A DNA stretch of 64,000 nt from JAMZMI01 sp049115715 (GCA_049115715.1 JAGDZQ010000008.1:14159-78158); one strand, 5' to 3'; positions 1-7,343 are shown, counted from the stretch's first letter. Made by a program: numbers and translations. Notes: generated from the sequence alone by a model not told the origin.

Positions 1-102
1 GGCGTTCAGTTTTCAGGTTTAAGCAAACTACGAACTACCCTTTTTTGGGGATTTTTCTAAAAAGAAATATGTCATTTAAGCAGTTAAAGGAGGTTTTTCG
101 GT

Positions 103-135
103 TTTTTGGCAGGATACTTAAGCTTTTTGGCAGGA
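103..135 (+). repeat. Tandem 12-bp direct repeat upstream of first ORF
   Basis: The 12-mer TTTTTGGCAGGA occurs at 103-114 and again at 124-135, two helical turns apart (21 bp start to start). The TTGGCA core resembles the -24 half of a sigma-54 promoter, but neither copy is followed at the right distance by a convincing -12 TTGC element. It could be a tandem regulator site or a degenerate promoter for the small ORF at 186. The repeat is seen directly; its function is inference. Confidence 0.4.
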
Positions 136-185
136 GCAATAGGAAAATCATTGCAATCTTAGCATAACAATAAAATTCAACCGTC

Positions 186-383
186 ATGAGTCTTATCTGG
201 TTTAACCCTCAATCGAAAGATTATCAATTAGGATCGCAGATCGATTACGAGATACAATTATCCTCTTGTACCAATCCCGAGGACATGATGGTTCTCTATG
301 AGTTGGATAGCACCACGGAGCGATTGGCTCACAAAATAGTGATGGAGCTAAACGCTGCACGTACAGAACTTAAAAGCGCATAA
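186..383 (+). CDS. Small acidic hypothetical protein (65 aa)
   Basis: I do not recognise this 65-residue protein. It is soluble, without signal peptide, membrane segment or cysteine cluster (one Cys), and is predicted mostly helical in its second half. It is followed by a strong intrinsic terminator at 436-471 and preceded by a tandem repeat at 103-135, so it looks like an independent monocistronic unit. The ATG at 186 follows an A/T-rich leader with no clear Shine-Dalgarno, which is normal for Bacteroidota. Real gene status is likely but not certain because of its length. Confidence 0.55.
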   Translation: MSLIWFNPQSKDYQLGSQIDYEIQLSSCTNPEDMMVLYELDSTTERLAHKIVMELNAARTELKSA

Positions 384-435
384 AACTTTTTGGTATCTTG
401 GCGGATGCCAGAATTCTTGTCTATAGCTGGTTAGG

Positions 436-471
436 ACCCTGAAGATGAAACTCTTCAGGGTTTATTTTTTT
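436..471 (+). terminator. Intrinsic terminator after small ORF
   Basis: A perfect 10-bp stem, ACCCTGAAGA at 436-445 and TCTTCAGGGT at 452-461, with a 6-nt loop is followed by a T-rich run to 471. It separates the small ORF from the arsenic cluster. Confidence 0.85.
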
Positions 472-490
472 GTAACCAAAAAATCTTTTT

Positions 491-510
491 ATCGTAATAT
501 TACAATCAAT
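491..510 (+). promoter_or_regulatory. Putative ArsR operator 1 (upstream of arsR)
   Basis: ATCGTAATATTACAAT (491-506) is an imperfect palindrome 20 bp before the arsR start. The same sequence family recurs at 874-889 and 1358-1373 before the next two genes and nowhere else that I noticed. This pattern is what autoregulated ArsR/SmtB repressors use; binding itself is inferred. Confidence 0.7.
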
Positions 511-525
511 GAGTAAATTCGCATA

Positions 526-855
526 ATGGGAGTTACCAAATCGGATCTTTTTACAGAAAGCCAAAACGAAATAGCTGCAATGGCAAAGGCGTTAGCACAT
601 CCAGCCAGAGTGGCGATTTTGCAACATCTGGTCAGAACCAATGCCTGTATAAACAGTGATTTGGTTTTAGAACTAGGCTTGGCTCAAGCGACGATATCCC
701 AGCACTTGAAGGAATTGAAGACTTTAGGTTTAATCAGAGGCACGGTGGAAGGTACTTCCATGTGCTATTGTATCAACGCTGAAGTCTGGATGAGAGTAGA
801 AAAACGATTTAAAGAATTATTCGGAGGTTTCGACGCAGCGGCTTTTTGCTGCTGA
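526..855 (+). CDS. arsR: ArsR-family arsenic-responsive repressor
   Basis: A 109-residue winged-helix repressor of the ArsR/SmtB family. The helix-turn-helix lies around residues 43-68 (SDLVLELGLAQATISQHLKE), followed by the wing. Candidate As(III) ligands are Cys41, Cys80, Cys82 and a C-terminal Cys108-Cys109 pair; the classic ELCVCDL motif of the E. coli plasmid ArsR is absent, so the metalloid site is probably arranged differently. It is the first gene of an ars cluster with ArsI-like, ArsC-like and Acr3 genes, and palindromic boxes precede it and the next two genes, suggesting it controls all of them and itself. Family assignment is firm; arsenic as inducer follows from context. Confidence 0.92.
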   Translation: MGVTKSDLFTESQNEIAAMAKALAHPARVAILQHLVRTNACINSDLVLELGLAQATISQHLKELKTLGLIRGTVEGTSMCYCINAEVWMRVEKRFKELFGGFDAAAFCC

Positions 856-873
856 TTTTTTTTGCCTCAAACC

Positions 874-889
874 ATCGCAATATTGCGAT
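874..889 (+). promoter_or_regulatory. Putative ArsR operator 2 (perfect palindrome)
   Basis: ATCGCAATATTGCGAT is a perfect 16-bp palindrome between arsR and the ArsI-like gene, 32 bp before the chosen start at 922. It is the best version of the three matching boxes and probably the consensus. Its presence inside the intergenic space also argues that the ArsI-like gene does not begin at the TTG at 862. Confidence 0.75.
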
Positions 890-921
890 TAATAAATGTT
901 CAATTTTTAACTATATCAATT

Positions 922-1338
922 ATGAAAAATCAAATGAAATTTCACCTAAGCCTATTTGTTTCCGATGTGGAGAAAAGCGTGGCGTTTTACGAAAAACTAT
1001 TTGACCAACCAGTCTCAAAGACCAAAACAGACTACTTCAAATTTGATCTCGACAATCCTGGCTTGGTTATCTCATTTATCAAAAGCCCTGACAAAGTAAA
1101 ATCCGACTTTGGTCACCTTGGGTTTAGAGTAGAGAACCTTGAGGCACTTGAGGGAAAAAAGAAACTTCTTAAGGAGTCCCTGGATATTACGCTGGAGGAG
1201 GAAAATGTTGCGTGCTGCTATGCCAAGCAAGATAAGTTTTGGGTCAACGATCCCGATGGCTATGAGTGGGAAGTATATCACTTCTTAGAAGATGTAAATA
1301 CGGATGAACCAAAACATAGCGCAGTTTCTTGTTGCTAA
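922..1338 (+). CDS. arsI: ArsI/CadI-like VOC-family arsenic resistance protein
   Basis: A 138-residue vicinal-oxygen-chelate (glyoxalase/bleomycin-resistance fold) protein. Two beta-alpha-beta-beta-beta modules are visible, with likely metal ligands His8, His65 and Glu117 (in DPDGYEWEVY). Like ArsI C-As lyases it has a vicinal Cys98-Cys99 pair, and it ends with a further Cys137-Cys138. ArsI cleaves the C-As bond of trivalent organoarsenicals such as MAs(III); that activity is inferred from these residues and from the ars context. I chose ATG 922 because the fold begins just after it; an upstream TTG at 862 would include the operator palindrome as coding. It could alternatively be a metal-binding CadI-type protein. 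Confidence 0.8.
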   Translation: MKNQMKFHLSLFVSDVEKSVAFYEKLFDQPVSKTKTDYFKFDLDNPGLVISFIKSPDKVKSDFGHLGFRVENLEALEGKKKLLKESLDITLEEENVACCYAKQDKFWVNDPDGYEWEVYHFLEDVNTDEPKHSAVSCC

Positions 1339-1357
1339 TTTTTTTTCTTCCTAATCC

Positions 1358-1373
1358 ATCGTAATATTGCAAT
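1358..1373 (+). promoter_or_regulatory. Putative ArsR operator 3 (upstream of arsC)
   Basis: ATCGTAATATTGCAAT lies 41 bp before the arsenate reductase start. It shares the AATATT core and flanks with the boxes at 491 and 874, so the downstream arsC-acr3 pair probably has its own ArsR-controlled promoter. Confidence 0.7.
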
Positions 1374-1413
1374 AAAATGAGGAAGTGAATTCCTCATTTT
1401 ATTTGATAAACCT

Positions 1414-2043
1414 ATGATACCAACACTAGAGAAGTACATTCAGACACTGCCAGAAGGCATCTCAAGCATCTCCCCTGAGAGAATCGACCTGCTAAATGAA
1501 ATTGCGGATTACATTCTCGCTAAGAAGAAGTCGAACCAGACCGTAAAGATGGTATTCATATGCACGCACAATTCCAGAAGGAGCCACCTTTCACAAATCT
1601 GGGCAGCCACACTTGCACATCAATTTAGCATTTCAAACATTGATACTTTTTCGGGAGGCACGGAAGTCACAGCGCTCAATATCAGAGCTGTCAATGCCCT
1701 CCATCGAGCAGGCTTTAATGTGATTAGCTCTGGTGGCGACAACCCTAAATATCAAGTCGGTTTTGATCAAGATGCAAAACCCATGCTCTGCTACTCAAAA
1801 ACCTATGACGCTCCCGAGAATCCCAAGAGTGATTTTGCAGCACTTATGACTTGTGATCATGCCGATGAAAATTGCCCTTTAGTATCAGGTTCCGACGCAC
1901 GATTTTCACTTTACTATAGCGATCCTAAGGAAGCAGACGATACCCCTTGGGAAGCAGAACGATACGAAGAACGCCTTAAGCAAATAGGGACCGAAATTTA
2001 TTATTTAATGCAGACTGTCAAGACAAAGATCGATGAGCGATAA
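1414..2043 (+). CDS. arsC: Thioredoxin-type arsenate reductase (LMW-PTPase fold)
   Basis: A 209-residue protein of the low-molecular-weight phosphatase fold. The P-loop CX5R is at Cys50-Arg56 (CTHNSRRS). Two more cysteines, Cys148 and Cys155, sit in TCDHADENCP, spaced as in the redox relay (Cys82/Cys89) of plasmid pI258 ArsC, so the three-cysteine, thioredoxin-regenerated arsenate reduction mechanism is plausible. Unlike pI258 ArsC (about 131 residues) it carries an extra N-terminal helical segment of about 43 residues and an insertion between the P-loop and the cysteine pair. Such proteins are often labelled protein-tyrosine-phosphatase. It overlaps acr3 by 11 bp, indicating translational coupling of reductase and efflux pump. 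Confidence 0.85.
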   Translation: MIPTLEKYIQTLPEGISSISPERIDLLNEIADYILAKKKSNQTVKMVFICTHNSRRSHLSQIWAATLAHQFSISNIDTFSGGTEVTALNIRAVNALHRAGFNVISSGGDNPKYQVGFDQDAKPMLCYSKTYDAPENPKSDFAALMTCDHADENCPLVSGSDARFSLYYSDPKEADDTPWEAERYEERLKQIGTEIYYLMQTVKTKIDER

Positions 2044-3082
2044 GAAAAAATTAAGCTTCTTAGACAGCTACCTTACCATTTGGATTTTTAGTGCCATTGC
2101 CATCGGAGTAGGTATCGGCTATTTCTTTCCCAAAGTGCCGAGCCTTGTCGATTCGCTAAGTATTGGCACCACCAATATACCCATTGCAATAGGTTTGATT
2201 CTGATGATGTACCCACCACTTGCCAAGGTCAACTACGCGCTGATGCCCAAGGTTTTTCGCAATGTTAAGATCCTATCCATTTCGCTTATCCTCAACTGGG
2301 TTGTGGGGCCACTGCTAATGTTTGTGCTAGCGATCACCTTTCTGCAAGACTACCCGGAGTACATGGTAGGTCTTATACTCATAGGCCTGGCCAGATGCAT
2401 AGCCATGGTTCTCGTTTGGAATGATCTTGCAGAAGGCAGCAAAGAATACGGAGCAGGACTAGTCGCTCTCAACAGCATCTTTCAAGTATTTGCCTATTCA
2501 TTTTACGCATGGCTTTTCATCACCAAGCTACCCCCCTATTTTGGGTTCGAAGGAGCCATTGTAGATATATCAATTGCAACCATTGCCGAGAGTGTAGCCA
2601 TTTACTTGGGAGTTCCCTTCCTTCTGGGAATTCTGAGCAGAGTCATACTCGTAAAAGCCAAAGGAGAGGAGTGGTATCAAAACCGATTCATTCCTACCAT
2701 ATCTCCCATCACCCTGCTATCGTTGCTCTTCACCATTTTGGTCATGTTTAGTCTAAAAGGAGAGCTGATCGTACAGATCCCAATGGATGTCGTTCGCATC
2801 GCTATTCCACTTTTGATCTATTTCCTGTCCATGTTTATCATCGGGTTTTTCTTTAGTAAAGCCATGGGAGCAGAATATGACAAGAATGCCTCTATAGCCT
2901 TCACGGCAGCCGGCAACAACTTTGAGTTGGCAATAGCAGTGGCAATAGCCGTTTTTGGCTTGAATAGCGGACAAGCCTTCGCAGGAGTTATCGGGCCTTT
3001 GGTAGAAGTGCCCGCATTGATTGCCCTGGTCAACCTAGCATTCTGGCTCAAAAAGAAATATTACAAATCAGAACTCAATTGA
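2033..3082 (+). CDS. acr3: Acr3-type arsenite efflux permease
   Basis: A 349-residue inner-membrane transporter of the ACR3 family (bile/arsenite/riboflavin transporter superfamily) with about ten membrane segments. The hallmark ARCIAMVLVWN is at residues 120-130, with the essential Cys122, and the second conserved segment NNFELAIAVAIAVFG lies near residue 287. It exports As(III) produced by the reductase encoded just upstream; the ATG overlaps the end of arsC by 11 bp. No terminator with a T-run is obvious after the stop; the cluster ends in a gene-poor stretch carrying an interspersed repeat. Confidence 0.95.
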   Translation: MSDKKKLSFLDSYLTIWIFSAIAIGVGIGYFFPKVPSLVDSLSIGTTNIPIAIGLILMMYPPLAKVNYALMPKVFRNVKILSISLILNWVVGPLLMFVLAITFLQDYPEYMVGLILIGLARCIAMVLVWNDLAEGSKEYGAGLVALNSIFQVFAYSFYAWLFITKLPPYFGFEGAIVDISIATIAESVAIYLGVPFLLGILSRVILVKAKGEEWYQNRFIPTISPITLLSLLFTILVMFSLKGELIVQIPMDVVRIAIPLLIYFLSMFIIGFFFSKAMGAEYDKNASIAFTAAGNNFELAIAVAIAVFGLNSGQAFAGVIGPLVEVPALIALVNLAFWLKKKYYKSELN

Positions 3083-3466
3083 GTAAAGATTTTGGAGACA
3101 AAGCGTATCCCCAGTATCTGAATTTAGTCTGGCTCTCCGTTATATCTTGAGGCCACCTAAGAAAGCTAAATATGTCTGTCAGTTTGAGCCTGTCGAAAAC
3201 CACATTAACCATCAGAAGGACATTTCTGGCCTCAAGGATGCCACTGCGATCCAGTCTATTTTGCCTAGATACCTACTTTGAATCGAATCTTTTTAGATTA
3301 GGTCTTTCAATAATTTATAATACTTGTTATGAAATCACTCTTGAGCACGAATGGCATAAACTTGCTCGTATTTATTTCCTGAAACGTGAAAATTTTATTG
3401 GTCATTATACTTGCCAATAAAATGAAACAGTCTGAAATAGGAAAATTGAGAATTTATAATTGGCTT
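3083..3466. other. Gene-free stretch after acr3
   Basis: No convincing gene lies in these 384 bp. Short open frames on the plus strand (from 3172 and 3386) have no recognisable protein features and overlap the repeat at 3146-3236 or the end of the minus-strand gene at 3467. The rest is A/T-rich. Confidence 0.6.
3146..3236. repeat. Short interspersed repeat with 10-bp inverted ends
   Basis: CTTGAGGCCA at 3146-3155 is repeated inverted as TGGCCTCAAG at 3227-3236. Between them is TCAGTTTGAGCCTGTCGAAA (3179-3198), a sequence type that I recall as common in intergenic regions of Bacteroidota genomes (recollection, not searched). The 91-bp unit looks like a REP- or MITE-like element rather than a gene. 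A genome-wide search for both the core and the inverted ends would settle this. Confidence 0.5.
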
Positions 3467-4105
3467 TTATTCTTGGCCAAACGATTCGACAGTTATAATT
3501 TTTTTAGGTTCGTTCTTTTGCAATTTTTTGTTGAGTTTGGAGTCCAGTTCAAAAGCATGTCCCTGTAAATTAAACTGTGTGTATTTCAGTTTCCGGAAGG
3601 AGTGGTTGACATAGTCTTTGAATTCTTTATATGGATATGGTTTGTTTGCAAAAATGATATCCTCCTCATTATTATTCCATTTTTCAACTATCCATTTGTA
3701 TTCTGCATAATGATGAATGAAGTTCTCGAAGCATCTTGGCATATCGTGTTCAATGATCAAATTTGAATTGTCAACAATTATTTCATGAATTTTCTCATTT
3801 GTAAGTTGAGCTTCAAACTTTATCCATCTTTTCCAAGGTTTAATGTCGCCTTTTGGCATGCTTTGGCTTTCATAGTCAATACCTCGGTTCCACTTTGAAA
3901 GATCGAATCTAGAACTGAACAACTCCCAACTTTTTTGGCGTGATAAAATGAGGGAATAAAGTGGCCCATACAAATATTGAAGTTGTTTCTCAATTCTGTT
4001 TAATTGTCGTTCTTTCTTCCTAAGCCGCTTTTCACGTAAGTAACCAAGCAAAACCAAAACAACTGTCAGAATGTATCCTAGAATTTTGATTTGGTCACCA
4101 GTCAT
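3467..4105 (-). CDS. Membrane-anchored hypothetical protein (212 aa)
   Basis: I do not recognise a named family. Residues 7-24 form one hydrophobic segment (ILGYILTVVLVLLGYL), followed by a strongly basic stretch and a coiled, aromatic-rich cytoplasmic region that contains YLYGPLYSLI, a motif I have seen in other unnamed single-anchor bacterial proteins. The predicted topology is N-terminal anchor, C-terminal cytoplasmic domain. It lies 70 bp upstream-to-downstream of the DksA-like gene on the same strand but with separate context. No enzyme motif is visible. Confidence 0.65.
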   Translation of the reverse strand: MTGDQIKILGYILTVVLVLLGYLREKRLRKKERQLNRIEKQLQYLYGPLYSLILSRQKSWELFSSRFDLSKWNRGIDYESQSMPKGDIKPWKRWIKFEAQLTNEKIHEIIVDNSNLIIEHDMPRCFENFIHHYAEYKWIVEKWNNNEEDIIFANKPYPYKEFKDYVNHSFRKLKYTQFNLQGHAFELDSKLNKKLQKNEPKKIITVESFGQE

Positions 4106-4175
4106 AATACTTCATGGGAGTTTCTACTAATTTAACTCAATGAATCAGTTTAGTACAAAAAATCGCCAATCAAAT

Positions 4176-4511
4176 CTACTTTCCCGCACAGTGAATACAC
4201 CTTGTACTTTCAGGTAAGAAGAGGAGACGATTCACATTGATCTCAGCACCACATCTAGAGCATTTCCCAAACTTTTCAGTACCAAATAAATCAATCCATC
4301 TTTTGAGAGATATAAGCTTGCTTTCGGAAGATCGAATGTTTGCCTCATCAATAGTTTTATTGTTGATATAGTCCATCCTACTGACCCTGCCGATGGCACT
4401 ATCCAGCCCCATTGGTTTAGTTGCTTCGATCAAAGACTTTAACCTTTCTTCCAGTTCCTCAATCTTTTCTAAGATGGCGTCCCTTACTTTTTCCTTCTCT
4501 GCATCATCCAT
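4176..4511 (-). CDS. DksA/TraR-type C4 zinc-finger protein
   Basis: A 111-residue protein with an N-terminal helical hairpin (residues 3-75) and a C-terminal four-cysteine zinc finger, Cys84-x2-Cys87 and Cys105-x2-Cys108. The AIGRVSRMDYI segment at residues 39-49 is the region that forms the coiled-coil tip in DksA/TraR relatives. These proteins enter the RNA polymerase secondary channel and modulate initiation; that role is inferred from the family. The acidic DxxDxA tip motif of classical DksA is not present, so it is a paralogue rather than the main ppGpp cofactor. Confidence 0.75.
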   Translation of the reverse strand: MDDAEKEKVRDAILEKIEELEERLKSLIEATKPMGLDSAIGRVSRMDYINNKTIDEANIRSSESKLISLKRWIDLFGTEKFGKCSRCGAEINVNRLLFLPESTRCIHCAGK

Positions 4512-4580
4512 AATGCTTGATTTTAACCAAACTTAACATTTTTCCAAGTCCATATTCATCATCAATATCCATTCATCGTT

Positions 4581-4609
4581 TTTGGTTTTATAATTAACAG
4601 GTATTTTTG
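4581..4609 (+). promoter_or_regulatory. Bacteroidota-type promoter for moxR
   Basis: TTTG (4581-4584) is followed after 17 nt by TATTTTTG (4602-4609), matching the -33 TTTG and -7 TAnnTTTG elements of the Bacteroidota primary sigma factor. The moxR ATG is 33 bp further on. Confidence 0.5.
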
Positions 4610-4642
4610 CTGCCTTGAATCCAATAAAAGACAATCAGGACT

Positions 4643-5632
4643 ATGAGTGAAGCAATTGATCAGGATCTGAAAAAAGAACATCAGATTAAAATTAATCAGG
4701 TAATCGGAGAAGTTGGGAAAGTTGTTGTAGGGCAAAGCTACATGGTCAATAGACTCCTGATAGGCCTCTTTACAAATGGGCATATTTTGCTTGAAGGAGT
4801 TCCCGGTTTGGCTAAGACCCTTACCGTCAACACCCTATCAGATGTCATGCATTTGGACTTCAAGAGAATCCAGTTTACGCCCGATCTACTTCCAGCAGAT
4901 TTAGTTGGAACGATGATTTACAATCAGCAAAAAGCAAACTTCGAAGTTAAGAAAGGGCCAATATTTGCTAACCTTATACTGGCCGATGAGATCAACCGAT
5001 CCCCTGCCAAAGTACAATCCGCCCTATTGGAGGCGATGCAGGAAAAAACGGTTACCATTGGCGAGACCACCTTTGAGCTTGATAAGCCATTTTTGGTTTT
5101 AGCTACTCAAAATCCAGTTGATCAAGAAGGAACCTACCCGCTTCCTGAAGCGCAGGTGGATAGATTCATGCTCAAAGTTCACGTGGATTACACTTCCAAG
5201 GAAGAAGAGCTCGAAATAATGAGAAGAATGTCGAACCTGACATTTACACCAGAGCTCAACACACTTTTGAGTAAAGACGATATCTTCTCTATAAGAAATG
5301 AAATCAATCAGGTTGCGATTTCAGAATCACTGGAACGGTACATTATAGAGCTGGTTTTTGCAACTAGAAACCCTAGGGACTACAAACTAGACGAAGAAGC
5401 GCAGTACATTCAATTTGGAGCCTCTCCGAGAGCTTCCATTAACCTCAATAGAGCTGCTAAGGCTGTTGCCTTCTTTGACCAGCGAGACTATGTCATGCCG
5501 GAGGATATCAAAGAAATCGCCGATGATGTTCTCAACCATAGAATCCTGCTCAACTATGAAGCTGAGGCAGATGGAGTCTCCACCCATAATATTATCAAGA
5601 CCCTTCTCAACAGAATTCAGATATCCAAATAA
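4643..5632 (+). CDS. MoxR-family AAA+ ATPase
   Basis: A 329-residue MoxR-type AAA+ ATPase. Walker A is GVPGLAKT (52-59), Walker B LILADEINR (111-119), followed by the sensor segment ATQNPVDQEGTYPLPEAQ (about 154-171) and the C-terminal lid (AAA_lid_2) from about residue 250. MoxR proteins act as chaperone-like unfoldases, often with DUF58 and von Willebrand A-domain partners. No such partners are adjacent here: the gene stands alone with its own promoter and a stem-loop after it, so the substrate cannot be inferred. Confidence 0.93.
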   Translation: MSEAIDQDLKKEHQIKINQVIGEVGKVVVGQSYMVNRLLIGLFTNGHILLEGVPGLAKTLTVNTLSDVMHLDFKRIQFTPDLLPADLVGTMIYNQQKANFEVKKGPIFANLILADEINRSPAKVQSALLEAMQEKTVTIGETTFELDKPFLVLATQNPVDQEGTYPLPEAQVDRFMLKVHVDYTSKEEELEIMRRMSNLTFTPELNTLLSKDDIFSIRNEINQVAISESLERYIIELVFATRNPRDYKLDEEAQYIQFGASPRASINLNRAAKAVAFFDQRDYVMPEDIKEIADDVLNHRILLNYEAEADGVSTHNIIKTLLNRIQISK

Positions 5633-5642
5633 GACACCCTAA

Positions 5643-5662
5643 AGAGCCTAATAGTAGGCTCT
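5643..5662 (+). terminator. Stem-loop after moxR
   Basis: AGAGCCTA (5643-5650) pairs perfectly with TAGGCTCT (5655-5662) around an ATAG loop, ten bases after the stop codon. There is no good T-run directly after, so termination may be weak. Confidence 0.55.
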
Positions 5663-5845
5663 CAAGCTTCATTTTCTAACATATTAACACACGCTTAATA
5701 CTGGTAAAGCTGTGTTAATGAACGCCATTCTACCTTAACAATATCATAACGAATCATCCCTCACCAGTTAACATTAGTCCTATTCTTTTGCAGAGTCGCT
5801 TAAAACAAGACTCAAACACAAAAAGGAATTACAAAAGAAAAGACT

Positions 5846-7120
5846 ATGAAAAACTTATTTGCACTTGGACTATTGCTATTTGGATTTTTATTCATCGTTT
5901 CATGCTCCGATGATGATGATGTAATTGGAGAAACGAAAGAAGAACTTATTGATGCAGCGGTAGCAACTGCACAAGAAGGTGTTGATGCTAAAGCATCTAT
6001 TGATGCAACAGCTACGGGAGCATCTAATATATCAGTATTTGACGGATGGACACTTGCTGCCAATAAAGGACAATTAGGAGGTACTGACAATACGCCAGCT
6101 GCTCCGTCGGCCGCAGCACCGACTGTGGAGGTTACCGCTAATATTGATACAGATACTCAGTGGACTAAAGACAATGTATACATACTAAAGACAAGAGTAA
6201 CTGTACTTGATGGTGCTACACTTACAATCGATGCAGGTACTATCATAAAAGGAGACGCGTCTCTTACAGGAGCCAACGCTGCTGTTTTGATGATTGCCAA
6301 AGGTGGTAAACTTATGGCTGTTGGAACTGCTGCTGAGCCTATCATCATGACTTCTACTGACGATGATATCCAACCTGGTGATTTGGTAGGAACAACATTA
6401 GATCAAGACAAAAAAGCAAAATGGGGAGGTCTGGTTGTTTTAGGAAAAGCTCCAGTTAGTGCTAAAACTGAAAACCCTCAAATAGAGGGTGTTGACGCAA
6501 GTGATACCAATGGGCTTTACGGTGGAGACGCAGCAGATGATAACTCTGGAATGATCAAATATGTATCTATCAGACACGGTGGTGCTGAGATTACTGAAGG
6601 AAGCGAGATCAACGGACTTACATTGGGAGGAGTTGGTTCAAGCACTGTTATCGACTACATCGAGGTTTATGGTAACTCTGATGACGGAGTTGAATTCTTC
6701 GGTGGAACTGTAGATGTAAGTAACCTTTTGGTTTACGCAGTAGGTGACGATGCTATCGATATCGATCAGTCTTATGCGGGAACAGTTACTAACTTCTTGG
6801 TATACGTGGATACAAACTCAGATGAAGGACTTGAAATCGACGGAAGAGAAGGAAGCTTGGATGATTCATTCGCTCTTGTTAATGGTACTATCAAATCAAT
6901 AGACGATAAGACTACTGATGCAGACTTCAAAGCAAAAGCAAAAGGCTCAGTAACCAACGTAGTATTCGAGGATGGAAGAGTTAAGTTATCTGCTTCTTTC
7001 GACGTTGAGTCTTTCGAAGAAAGCGAGGATGCAGCTTGGAATACAGCTCAGGGAACATTGACTTTCTCTAAAATTTCAGCTTCTTCTTTCTCAGTATATA
7101 CTAAAAGTTTTGACGAGTAA
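5846..7120 (+). CDS. Secreted beta-helix-like lipoprotein (424 aa)
   Basis: A lipoprotein: hydrophobic signal peptide then FIVSC with Cys20, followed by an Asp-run (SDDDD) typical of surface-exposed Bacteroidota lipoproteins. From about residue 95 the protein shows short repeating beta-strand units with Asp/Gly turns (for example WGGLVVLGKAPV near residue 192 and GVEFFGGTVDVSNLL near residue 278), consistent with a right-handed parallel beta-helix. Relatives are often mislabelled multidrug transporter; nothing here supports transport by itself. It sits just upstream of a TonB-dependent receptor, with a terminator between them, so a receptor/surface-lipoprotein partnership is plausible. The uniform codon choice suggests high expression. 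Ligand unknown. Confidence 0.8.
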   Translation: MKNLFALGLLLFGFLFIVSCSDDDDVIGETKEELIDAAVATAQEGVDAKASIDATATGASNISVFDGWTLAANKGQLGGTDNTPAAPSAAAPTVEVTANIDTDTQWTKDNVYILKTRVTVLDGATLTIDAGTIIKGDASLTGANAAVLMIAKGGKLMAVGTAAEPIIMTSTDDDIQPGDLVGTTLDQDKKAKWGGLVVLGKAPVSAKTENPQIEGVDASDTNGLYGGDAADDNSGMIKYVSIRHGGAEITEGSEINGLTLGGVGSSTVIDYIEVYGNSDDGVEFFGGTVDVSNLLVYAVGDDAIDIDQSYAGTVTNFLVYVDTNSDEGLEIDGREGSLDDSFALVNGTIKSIDDKTTDADFKAKAKGSVTNVVFEDGRVKLSASFDVESFEESEDAAWNTAQGTLTFSKISASSFSVYTKSFDE

Positions 7121-7132
7121 TATTTCTTACTC

Positions 7133-7164
7133 ATTCAGAAAGAATTAAAGATCATTTTCTGAAT
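7133..7164 (+). other. Stem-loop just after lipoprotein gene
   Basis: ATTCAGAAA (7133-7141) and TTTCTGAAT (7156-7164) form a perfect 9-bp stem starting 12 bases after the stop, directly before the intrinsic terminator at 7168. It may stabilise the transcript 3' end. Confidence 0.5.
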
Positions 7165-7167
7165 ATA

Positions 7168-7201
7168 AAGGCGCTTCTGCTTAGGCAGGGCGTCTTTTTT
7201 G
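7168..7201 (+). terminator. Intrinsic terminator after lipoprotein gene
   Basis: AAGGCGCTTCTGC (7168-7180), loop TTAG, GCAGGGCGTCTT (7185-7196) pair with one bulge and are followed by six T. It ends the lipoprotein transcript before the TonB receptor gene. Confidence 0.8.
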
Positions 7202-7312
7202 TTGTTGGGATCCTTTCGATATGTTATGAGAATGTTATGGAAGTTTGGATTCACAATGCATTTAATAACCGATTGGTAAAGACTGCTTTTCCATGAGGAA
7301 AAAAGCCGAATC

Positions 7313-7320
7313 TAATTTTG
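7313..7320 (+). promoter_or_regulatory. Possible -7 element for TonB receptor gene
   Basis: TAATTTTG fits the TAnnTTTG -7 consensus and lies 23 bp before the ATG at 7344. No TTG is found at the -33 distance, so the match is partial. It supports the start at 7344 over the ATG at 7293. Confidence 0.3.
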
Positions 7321-7343
7321 CAGCAGATTCAGAAAATCAGAAA

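Noticed and set aside
103..135. Functional sigma-54 promoter
   Set aside because: The TTGGCA halves are not followed by a proper TTGC element at the required distance; kept only as a repeat.
862..921. Extended TTG start for the ArsI-like protein
   Set aside because: Would translate the perfect operator palindrome at 874-889; the fold starts just after ATG 922.
3172..3568. Two plus-strand frames of 60-82 codons after acr3
   Set aside because: They cover the interspersed repeat or the antisense of the 212-residue gene and show no protein features.
5846..7120. Multidrug transporter annotation for the lipoprotein
   Set aside because: The protein has a lipobox and beta-helix repeats and no membrane segments; the common name is not supported.
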